Shown here: one piece after another, positions 15,891 through 23,300 of the stretch | Layout: the number at the start of each line of letters is the position of its first letter | Numbering within the stretch: the stretch's first letter is position 1 | DNA from: JACRFW01 sp964531745 | GTDB taxonomy: Bacteria > Patescibacteriota > Patescibacteriia > Magasanikbacterales > GWA2-37-8 | Direction of reading: 5' to 3' | DNA length: 36,618 bases | NCBI GenBank assembly: GCA_964531745.1 | Contig: CAZHFX010000006.1 | Coordinates: forward strand, 1-36,618 | Program-made: the position numbers and the translations under genes | The notes under the pieces: model-generated | The model's database searches: none | Told to the model about the DNA's origin: nothing | What the model saw: the letters and a program-made list of their open reading frames with translations, nothing else

Positions 15891-16889
15891 TTAAGCGAAA
15901 TGTTCAACCATCTCTACCAAACGGGCGGCATAACCGGTTTCGTTATCATACCAAGCCACCACTTTCACCAAATTACCCCCGACGACGTTCGTAAGACTCA
16001 AATCCACAATCGTTGAATAAGTATTGCCGATAAAATCCGAAGAAACCAAAGGCTCGGTGGTTACCGCGAGCACTCCTTTGTAATTGGCGCTCTTAGCCGC
16101 CTTGGTAAAAGCTTTATTTACTTCTTCAATAGTAACGTCTTTCAACAGGACAGCGGTGATATCCGATAGCGACACGGAGGGCACCGGCACCCGTACAGCC
16201 AAACCGTCAAACTTGCCTTTCAGCTCCGGAATGGCCTCGGTGACGGCAATGGCCGCGCCGGTGGTGGTCGGCACGATGTTTTCGGCGGCCGCCCGCGCCC
16301 GGCGCAAATCTTTATGCGGTCCATCTTGCAAATTTTGATCGGCGGTGTAGCCGTGCACAGTGGTCATCATCGCTTTATCAATACCGAAAGCGTCTTCCAA
16401 CACGGCCATCACCGGAGCGATGCAATTCGTGGTGCAGGAGGCGTTATTGATAATCGGAGATTCTTCTTTCCCGACAGCGGCGGAATTGACGGACATGACA
16501 TAGGTCGGCGCCACCCCGCCTTTGGCCGGAGCGCTGATGATGACTTTTTTGGCGCCGGCTTTGAGGTGAAGCCCGGCTCCTTCCTCTGAAGTGAACCGGC
16601 CGGTGCATTCAAGCGCTACTTGCACTTTTAATTTTTTCCACGGAAGGAGTGAAGGGTCTTTTTCCGCGAAAACTGGTATTTTCTTCCCCTCTACGATCAA
16701 ATTGGCGCCGTCGTAGCTGATTTCTTTTTGCCAAGTGCCATAAGCGGTGTCATAGCGCAACAAATGAGCGAGCGTTTTGGCATCAGTTAAATCATTGACA
16801 CCGACAATTTTGACTGTCTTCTTTTCCCACGCCGAGCGAAAAGCCTGCCGGCCAATTCGGCCGAAACCGTTGATAGCGACGTTGACCAT
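15891..16889 (-). CDS. gap: Glyceraldehyde-3-phosphate dehydrogenase
   Basis: Oxidises and phosphorylates glyceraldehyde-3-phosphate using NAD(P). The Rossmann domain opens VNVAINGFGRIGRQAFR; the adenine-ribose region reads VGVNDLTDAKTLAHLLRYD. The catalytic cysteine is in NNASCTTNC (about residue 151) and the catalytic His in TTVHGYTADQ. RRARAAAENIVPTTTGAA, SSDFIGNTYSTIVD and WYDNETGYAARLV complete the family set. Length of 332 residues is standard. ATG at 16889, no Shine-Dalgarno. The space upstream holds an inverted-repeat element rather than a clear promoter. Confidence 0.97.
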   Translation of the reverse strand: MVNVAINGFGRIGRQAFRSAWEKKTVKIVGVNDLTDAKTLAHLLRYDTAYGTWQKEISYDGANLIVEGKKIPVFAEKDPSLLPWKKLKVQVALECTGRFTSEEGAGLHLKAGAKKVIISAPAKGGVAPTYVMSVNSAAVGKEESPIINNASCTTNCIAPVMAVLEDAFGIDKAMMTTVHGYTADQNLQDGPHKDLRRARAAAENIVPTTTGAAIAVTEAIPELKGKFDGLAVRVPVPSVSLSDITAVLLKDVTIEEVNKAFTKAAKSANYKGVLAVTTEPLVSSDFIGNTYSTIVDLSLTNVVGGNLVKVVAWYDNETGYAARLVEMVEHFA

Positions 16890-16904
16890 ATAAAAAATAA
16901 TTTG

Positions 16905-16994
16905 GGATGCGACGAATGCGCTAAGGCGCCACGAATCTTGCTAATATAACTTTATTCGTATTATTCGTGGGCCCCGAGGCCATTCGTATTATCC
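16905..16994. mobile_element. Inverted-repeat element, family 2 copy 1 (MITE-like)
   Basis: A 90-bp element between rlmI-like and gap. The right end CATTCGTATTATCC (16981-16994) is the exact reverse complement of the left end of the copy at 32310. Its own left end, GGATGCGACGAATG (16905-16918), matches at 11 of 14 positions. Inside are a second inverted pair (CCACGAAT and ATTCGTGG) and a GGCC-rich tip. No coding capacity. It resembles a non-autonomous miniature element or REP-like sequence. Confidence 0.75.
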
Positions 16995-16998
16995 CTAT

Positions 16999-18264
16999 TT
17001 AATAAACAATACAGAATAAACATTTTAAGTATTCTCCCTCGGTAAACGCGACCAGTTCAGGGTGATCTAGCCCGTGCGTGTAGGTTTCTAAAATCTGTAC
17101 GGTGCGCCCGGCGCGACCGACCGCTTCGGAAAGCATAAAACGAAAATCCCGCAAGGTTACATGAGCGGAGCAGGATGCTGTCACTAGAATACCACCGGCA
17201 GGCAAAATATTCAACGCCATTTCGTTAATTTTGCGATAACCTTGCAACCCTTCGGCCACTTTGTGACGGTCTTTTACAAACGCGGGTGGGTCAAGCACAA
17301 TCACATCAAATTCGCCTTTTTGCCGGTCGGCCAAATAATCTTTCACATCCGCGAGAATAAATTCACATTTGCTGACGGGCAACTTGTTGAGTTTCATATT
17401 TTCTTCGGCCAGCACGAGGGCGCTCTCCGAAGCGTCTACACTCACCACCTTTTTAGCGCCCGCCGAGAGCGCGTAGACAGAAAAACCGCCGGTGTAGCTA
17501 AAACAATTCAAAACATTTTTCCCCTCGGAATATCTAGCTAGAGCCAGCCGTTTGTCGCGCTGGTCCAGGAAAAAACCCGTCTTCTGCCCGCCGATGATAT
17601 CTACGTAAAATTTATAGCCATTTTCTTTGATGGTCACGCGCTCCGGCACGGCGCCATACAAAAGGCCGGTCGCCGCGCTGTCATCCTGAGTCCGCCAGTC
17701 GGCGGACGAAGGATCCCTTAAATTCGAGTGTAAGGGATTCTTCGTTTCACTCAGAATGACAGGCTTGCCCAGTCTGCGATCCCGCACATCACTGCGCTCA
17801 TAAATTCCTTCCGGCTTCAGCGTCTTGATGAGCGCGGCGACAATATCTTTTTTCCAAAACTCAATGCCTGGATTATGAAACTGTACCGACAAATAATCGG
17901 CATACTTGTCTACTATCAGACCCGGGAGCAAATCGTTTTCGCCGTAGACCAGGCGATAGGAATCGGTTTGTTTGAAAGCCACAAATTTTTTCCGCAACTC
18001 ATAGGCCCTTTCAATACGGCGCGTAAAAAAAGCTTCGTTCACTTCCTCGTCTTTTTCGTAGCTCCACAGGCGCACGGCAATTTGCGAATACGAATTAAAA
18101 AAACCACTCGCGAGATAGTTTCCGGCTTCGTCAACCAGATCAACCGGCGTGCCGGAAGCCAGCCCTTCAGGAATATTTTTTAAAGCGCCCGAAAACACCC
18201 ACGGATGACGGCCGCGGATGGGGCCAAGACGTTTTTGAAAAACGGTGAGCTGAACCATAGTCAT
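16999..18264 (-). CDS. RlmI-like class I rRNA cytosine methyltransferase
   Basis: Resembles RlmI/YccW, which methylates C5 of a cytosine in 23S rRNA using SAM. An N-terminal PUA domain (about 1-80; GPIRGRHPWVFSGALKNIPE) is followed by a linker domain and a Rossmann methyltransferase: IGGQKTGFFLDQRDKR, VLNCFSYTGGFSVYAL (SAM site), VVSVDASESALVLAEEN, VIVLDPPAFVKD (catalytic motif region), VTASCSAHV. About residues 168-195 are not family sequence: they come from an 81-bp repeat element inserted in frame, between IYERSDVRDRRLG and GLLYGAVPERVTI. An alternative start is Met-3 (18258). The gene lies right after the tsf terminator, so it may depend on read-through. Length of 421 fits the family plus the insert. 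Confidence 0.88.
   Translation of the reverse strand: MTMVQLTVFQKRLGPIRGRHPWVFSGALKNIPEGLASGTPVDLVDEAGNYLASGFFNSYSQIAVRLWSYEKDEEVNEAFFTRRIERAYELRKKFVAFKQTDSYRLVYGENDLLPGLIVDKYADYLSVQFHNPGIEFWKKDIVAALIKTLKPEGIYERSDVRDRRLGKPVILSETKNPLHSNLRDPSSADWRTQDDSAATGLLYGAVPERVTIKENGYKFYVDIIGGQKTGFFLDQRDKRLALARYSEGKNVLNCFSYTGGFSVYALSAGAKKVVSVDASESALVLAEENMKLNKLPVSKCEFILADVKDYLADRQKGEFDVIVLDPPAFVKDRHKVAEGLQGYRKINEMALNILPAGGILVTASCSAHVTLRDFRFMLSEAVGRAGRTVQILETYTHGLDHPELVAFTEGEYLKCLFCIVY
17680..17760. mobile_element. Inverted-repeat element, family 1, in frame in the rlmI-like gene
   Basis: 81 bp, exactly 27 codons. The ends GTCATCCTGAG (17680-17690) and CTCAGAATGAC (17750-17760) are inverted repeats matching at 10 of 11 positions. 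Inside are TCCGCCAGTCGGCGGA (17691-17706) and an inner inverted pair, GAAGGATCCCTTA and TAAGGGATTCTTC (12 of 13 matching). On the coding strand it reads approximately VILSETKNPLHSNLRDPSS and onwards. The reading frame stays open across it. Confidence 0.85.
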
Positions 18265-18269
18265 TTGAT

Positions 18270-18309
18270 TCTAGCAAACAAAAACACCCGAGGCAAGACT
18301 CGGGTGTTT
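18270..18309 (-). terminator. Rho-independent terminator after tsf
   Basis: Stem AAACACCCGAG (18282-18292) with CTCGGGTGTTT (18299-18309), 11 perfect pairs and a 6-nt loop, followed on the minus strand by TTTTTGTTTG. It lies 11 nt after the tsf stop and just before the rlmI-like start. Confidence 0.85.
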
Positions 18310-18319
18310 AAAACAATTA

Positions 18320-19192
18320 TTATTTCAACTGCTCCGCCACCTCGGCGGCAAAATCCTTCACTTCTTTCTCAATGCCTTCGCCGAGCTCAAAACGCGCGTA
18401 GCGATTGATGGCGGCGCCTTTGTCCGCAACCAATTTTTCTACCGTGAGGTCTTCGTTTTTAATGAAGGACTGCTCCAAAAGACAAATCTCGCCGTAAAAC
18501 TTATCAATTTTGCCTTTCAAGATATTTTCAATAATGTTGGCTGGCTTGCCCGCGGTTTTCAGCTGTTCGGCGTAGATTTCTTTTTCTTTAGCCACGAGCG
18601 CGGGATCCACAGCGGCGCGATTCAAAAATTTCGGGTTGCTGGCGGCGATGTGCATGGCAATGTCAGAAGCCAGCGCGGCATCGCCGCCGGTCAAATCCGC
18701 CAGCACGCCGATTTTGGCGCCATGGAGATAAACAACCGCCTGGCCGGACGTTTCGTAGCGCACAAAGCGGCGCACGCTGACTTTCTCACCGATTTTAAGA
18801 GTCAATTCGCCGGCCAAGCCTTCAATGGTTTTACCGACAGGCAGGTTGATAGTGTGCAAGGCAGCCAAATCAGCCGGATTGTGCTTCAACACGGCTTCGG
18901 CGATGTGCTTGCTGAAAGCGGTAAAATCTTCGCTTTTGGCCACGAAGTCGGTTTCGCAGTTAACCTCCACGAGCACGCCAATTTTTTTATCAGCAGAAAC
19001 GATGCCGGTCACCAAGCCATCCGCGGCGATTTTGTCGGCGCGCTTGGCGGCTTTGATCACGCCTTTTTTGCGTAAAATTTCCCCGGCTTTTTCCATATCA
19101 CCGGCGGCCTCTTCCAGAGCATTTTTACAATCCATCATGCCGGCTCCGGTTTGGGCGCGGAGCTTCATGACGTCGGAAGCGCTGATTAACAT
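18320..19192 (-). CDS. tsf: Translation elongation factor Ts
   Basis: Nucleotide exchange factor for EF-Tu. The UBA-like N-domain (VMKLRAQTGAGMMDCKNALE) is followed by the EF-Tu-contacting sequence CETDFVAKSEDFTAFSKHIA near residues 80-100, then a two-lobed core and KVSVRRFVRYE. I start at ATG 19192 (MLISASDVMKLR), giving 290 residues. A TTG at 19252 would add a 20-residue Leu/Thr repeat (encoded by a 9-nt repeat array) that no EF-Ts needs. No Shine-Dalgarno. tsf follows rpsB as in most bacteria, after a 106-nt repeat-bearing spacer, and ends at a strong terminator. Confidence 0.96.
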   Translation of the reverse strand: MLISASDVMKLRAQTGAGMMDCKNALEEAAGDMEKAGEILRKKGVIKAAKRADKIAADGLVTGIVSADKKIGVLVEVNCETDFVAKSEDFTAFSKHIAEAVLKHNPADLAALHTINLPVGKTIEGLAGELTLKIGEKVSVRRFVRYETSGQAVVYLHGAKIGVLADLTGGDAALASDIAMHIAASNPKFLNRAAVDPALVAKEKEIYAEQLKTAGKPANIIENILKGKIDKFYGEICLLEQSFIKNEDLTVEKLVADKGAAINRYARFELGEGIEKEVKDFAAEVAEQLK

Positions 19193-19210
19193 ATGAAATA
19201 ATGTTAAAAA

Positions 19211-19290
19211 TAGCAGAGTAAGCAAGGTAAGCAGAGTAGGCAACTTAAGCAAAAAATTACTTGCTCTGCTTAAGCTGCTTATTGCTTAAT
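19211..19290. repeat. 9-nt tandem repeat and inverted repeat between rpsB and tsf
   Basis: Three near-identical 9-mers (AGCAGAGTA, AGCAAGGTA, AGCAGAGTA) run from 19212, then an AT-rich spacer, then the inverse (TTGCTCTGCTTA, 19261-19272). TAAGCAGAG (19228-19236) pairs perfectly with CTCTGCTTA (19264-19272). The array occupies the space where the tsf ribosome site would lie and could fold in the rpsB-tsf mRNA. Confidence 0.6.
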
Positions 19291-19298
19291 TTGCTGAT

Positions 19299-20159
19299 TT
19301 AGACCGCTTCTTCTTTTTTCAACGCGCGGCGTTCTTTCTTTTCTATGGCCGCTTTAGCGACAGGTTTCTGGTTTTCGGCAGAAGGCGCCGCGGCGGCTTC
19401 TGGCTTGATGGCAAAGACGGGCGCGGCCACTTTTTTCTCGGCGGCTTCTTTTTGCGCTTCCAATTTGCTCTTTTCAAAAATTGCTTTGCCTTCATTCACC
19501 GCTTCAGCGATGACATCAACGACGAGTTTGATAGAGTTCACGGCATCATCATTCGCCGGAATAGGAAACTCCACTTTGGTCGGGTCCACATTGCTGTCGC
19601 AGACAGCGATCATGGCCACGCCAATGCGCTTGGCTTCGGCGACTGCGGTTTTTTCCACGCGCAAGTCGGCGATATAGAGAGCGTCGGGAACGCGGTCAAG
19701 CGTCACCAAACCGGCTAAATATTTATCCATCTTTTCAATTTGCTTTTTGAAAGTGGATTGTTCTTTTTTGGTATATTTTTCAATCTCTCCGGTCGCGAAC
19801 ATTTCTTTCAAACCTTTATACTTTTTCATGCGGCGTTTGAACTCATCAAAATTGGTGAGCAGACCGCCGATCCAGCGCTCCGTGAGAAAAGGCATGCCAC
19901 AGCGTTCGGCGGCGTCTCTCACCAAAGCGCGCGCCTGGCGCTTGGTGCCGACAAACAAAACCACTTTGCCTTTGGCGGCCAAGCCTCTTACATAGTTCGC
20001 CGCTTTCGTGAGCTCCACGAGCGTCTTGTCTAAATCAATGACGTGAACGCCATTGCGCACGCCAAAAAGATACTTTTCCATCTTGGGGTGCCAGCGTGAC
20101 TTTTGGTGCCCGAAATGGACACCGGCCTTTAACATTTCCAACAATGTTGGATTGGACAT
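19299..20159 (-). CDS. rpsB: 30S ribosomal protein uS2
   Basis: Small-subunit protein needed for late 30S assembly and S1-type contacts. Family sequence is clear: LKAGVHFGHQKSRWHPKMEK, NGVHVIDLDKT, VLFVGTKRQAR, TERWIGGLLTNF, PDALYIADLRVEKTAVAEA and FPIPANDDAVNSIKLVV. After the globular domain (about residue 235) there is an Ala/Lys/Glu-rich tail of about 50 residues, likely disordered. The ATG at 20159 is preceded by AAGGA (complement of 20166-20170) at 6-nt spacing, one of two clear Shine-Dalgarno sites in the window. It heads the rpsB-tsf operon. Confidence 0.97.
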   Translation of the reverse strand: MSNPTLLEMLKAGVHFGHQKSRWHPKMEKYLFGVRNGVHVIDLDKTLVELTKAANYVRGLAAKGKVVLFVGTKRQARALVRDAAERCGMPFLTERWIGGLLTNFDEFKRRMKKYKGLKEMFATGEIEKYTKKEQSTFKKQIEKMDKYLAGLVTLDRVPDALYIADLRVEKTAVAEAKRIGVAMIAVCDSNVDPTKVEFPIPANDDAVNSIKLVVDVIAEAVNEGKAIFEKSKLEAQKEAAEKKVAAPVFAIKPEAAAAPSAENQKPVAKAAIEKKERRALKKEEAV

Positions 20160-20308
20160 AGTTTTTCCTTATTACTGCCTCCCCGACTACACCCCAGGGG
20201 TGGCCCCAGGGAGGAAAAGTTTCAACGGACAAACCCGATTTGAAGAGCGGGCTGGCCAGTTGCGGCGGCGCATGTTGTACGCGGCCAAGGCGGGTGAGTG
20301 ATTAAGAT
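20160..20308 (-). promoter_or_regulatory. Structured rpsB leader with small upstream frame
   Basis: The predicted promoter gives a 5' leader of about 150 nt, long for this genome. Just upstream of the ribosome site, CCTCCC (20178-20183) can pair with GGGAGG (20209-20214), enclosing two mutually exclusive GC hairpins around CACCCC/GGGGTG and GGGG/CCCC. An ATG-started frame of 28 codons (20187-20273, opening MRRRNWPARSSNRV) lies inside. Leaders before ribosomal protein genes often mediate autoregulation; that role here is inferred. Confidence 0.5.
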
Positions 20309-20314
20309 GGCCCT

Positions 20315-20343
20315 AGTTTAGCGAAAAACTACCCTCCTGTCAA
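20315..20343 (-). promoter_or_regulatory. rpsB promoter
   Basis: Minus strand TTGACA (-35, 20338-20343), 17-nt spacer, TAAACT (-10, 20315-20320). The -35 box overlaps the stop codon of the upstream 1415-codon gene. Expected start of transcription is near 20308. Confidence 0.8.
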
Positions 20344-23300
20344 GAGGTTGGAGGGAATTCAATTTTTTCCAATTTTTTATCAATAACCCGATAAATTACT
20401 TCTTCATCCAGCACTTTATCTTCAAACACTATCACCGGCTCCTTATCAAGTTTTCCCGGAAAGGAACGCATTTCCAGGCGAACCGGAATGGGCCGGCCAG
20501 AGGCGGATAGTTTTACCGAGAGCGGGTTGTGCTCATCTCCCGAAGCTTGAGGAGATAGTGTTTCCGAGATAGTGGTGGTATGTTCTTTGTGATCGTTTTG
20601 GTCAAAAAAGTGAACAACTCGGTCGTTGCCTTGCGGCTCAAAGGCCACGGGGTGGTCCGCGGTGGCCACAACGGTTTCAGCGACAGGCATTTCCACGGCC
20701 TGGTGGGTCGGCGCCGCTTCTTCAACCACGGGCTTACCGGTTATTTCAACTTTAGAAGCAGTACTAGCTGGCGGAACAACTTCAGCCTCATCTGCCGCGT
20801 TAGTTGGTGGTGGCGTTTCAACCGCTTTTAATTTCACAGCGCTTAAGAAATCGCCATGGGAAGAATCAAGCGCTTGCGCCGGGTGCGTTTTGCCCCACTC
20901 TTGAGTCAATTCCTCTAATTGGTCTCCGCTGATAACACCTGCCGCGACATAGTGCTGGACATCCGGATCGCTCATGGCCCAATCGTGGAAAGCGGTCTGG
21001 TGGACAGTTTGTTCGTGCAAATTGCTCATTACTTGTTCAATGCCGCCAGAAACACCGCCGGCCGATGAACCCGGTGTGACTGGTACAGAATGAGGCGTCA
21101 GATCAACCCCGCCAGGCAATGTCTGACCACTCACTGGATTTTGCAACTGGTCAATTAACGACGCTTCACCGAGCGGATGAATACCCCCACCCATTAGCGT
21201 TTCTGGTTGGAGTGGCGCTCCACTTACTTCTTCTGGAAGGCGACCAGACGGAAGTTTGTCTATCTCTTGAGTATTAGACTGGTGGAGATAATTGGCTTTA
21301 TGCTCATAGGTGTTTTCACCGTGGATCTCATAGCTAAATTTCCCATCATGCTCCTTCAAAACTACATGCCCGCCAACTTCAACCAAACGATGCTCGGTGC
21401 CAGTTCTTACATTAATATCACCTTGGAGCTTGGCCATCTCAACGGATACTCTTTTGGCGAAGTGATGCAGGCTCTCACCTTTGTTAAGAGAATATGTTGA
21501 ATCGTCACTCAAAGTAACGGCTGGCGTGTGGTTATTCCACACATCCACTTTAAATCTGTCCTCCAATTGACGAACGATGGGAAAAGTAATGCCATCCTCT
21601 GCTTTCACTACGCTCCTCGGCGGGAACTCAACCGGCGCTGGCGGAGCTGTGGTTACTCTAACCGCCACCGGAACGGGCGCAGCCTCGGTCGCGCCTTTAG
21701 GCTTGGGCGCGACATTTTCCACCGGTGGCGCCAAATGATGCTTCAGCGCTTCCACGCCTTTGCCAATGCCATAGGAAACACCGGCGCCAATAGCGCCATA
21801 CACCACCGACCTGACCCCGCGCTTGAAAAATCGTTTTGTCTCCACCCACCGGCTATTCTTTGCTTCCTTGCCCAGGCGCTCATTGGCGCTTTTCATAGAA
21901 GCTAGGGCGTCGCTAAAGTTGGTCTTGAGTTCGGTGTTTTGGCGCTCCAAAAAGCCGGAACGGGAAATTTCTCGCTGGACGCTCTCCAAAATTTTGCGCA
22001 TTTTATCATCGCGCTGAAGAAAACCAGCCGCGTCTTTGCTATGCGCCATAAACCAGCCGATTAAACGCGCGTTTTCTTCACCAAAATTTTTTAATTTCCT
22101 GCCCTCTGGCAGAGCCGCCGTTCCGCCGCTCAAAAGCGCGGCAAATATATCCCGATAATCTTTAACCAAAGCGCGATCTTCCGGCGCGGCCTCTGACCCC
22201 TTGCTTAAAATTTCACTAACATCCACCGCTACTGCCTCTAAATTGGCGCGGCTTTCCCGATCGGCCGCGCGCTGATCCGCCTCAAATTGCGCCTTCTGCC
22301 CCCGCGCTAAACCATAGGCGGCGCCGATGCCCACACGCACAGCCGCGCCATCCGCTAGAGCGGCATAACCCACGCCGGCGCCGAGCGCCATCGTTATACC
22401 AAGCTGGCGCCAACCGCCTACCCGGGCGGTTTCACCTTCTTTTTTGCCCTCTTCTCCTTTCGGCACCGCGGCGCGGCCGGCGTAAGATTCAGTCAGCCAG
22501 TTGAGCGCTGTGGCCAGGGCCGGAGGCGTAGCCACCACCGCTTTTTTATTATTATGCATGGCATGCAGGGCGCGGGCAAATTCCAATTTGGTTTTTTCTG
22601 CCACTTCCAGCCCTTCGTTTTCAGCGGCGCGTCGTAGCGCTTCATGGTACATGCACACCGCATCGCCGGTGAGTTTGAAGGCGCCGGCGGCATCAGTAAA
22701 TTCCAGCGCGCGTGTATCTTCTTCGGTGGCCCGGCGCAAAGAAGCGGCGAGAAAGTGGCTAAGCTCGGTGGCCATTATTATGGACACCGAGCCATCGTCC
22801 TTGGTTCTGAAAGCCCGCTTAATGAGCGTGTCCGCGATCAGTTTCTTTTTTTCAGCATCGGCCTCAGCTTTGGCGCGCTTGGCTTGTTCCTGAAAATAAT
22901 TGCTGTCCTTGCCCATGAAACGTTGGGTCACGCCCTTGACTAAACCAACGATACCGCCAACAATGGCGGCTTTCTTCCCAACCGTAAAATGTGAAAGAAG
23001 CGGTATGTGGTTGACGCCGAAACCGGCGGCTACGCCGGCGCCGCCAATCAATACAGTATTGGTTAAATAGCGCAGAGCCATCGCCCCCTTCATTTTGGAA
23101 AGCGCGCTGTAATCTACGATATTATCTTTTACAAATTCGCCCCAAGTGCGCTTATCCCCAGCCAACTTCTTAATATCACCGATTTTCTGGGACAAAAGTG
23201 TGCGCGATTCAGTCTTCGCCGCTTCCAGCAAAATACCGGCTAGTTTTTCCGCCCAGTGCCCTTCCGCTCTTTTCACCAACGATTCCCAATCGGCAATGCC

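Noticed and set aside
19193..19252. TTG start extending EF-Ts by 20 residues
   Set aside because: The extra peptide is a translated 9-nt repeat; the family start is at MLISASDVMKLR (19192).
20187..20273. 28-codon frame in the rpsB leader as a real gene
   Set aside because: No ribosome site and no homology recognised; kept only as a note on the leader.
20160..20339. tRNA gene in the longer spacers
   Set aside because: I checked this gap, 2910-3101, 27063-27215 and 27522-27707 for a cloverleaf and T-loop consensus and saw none.
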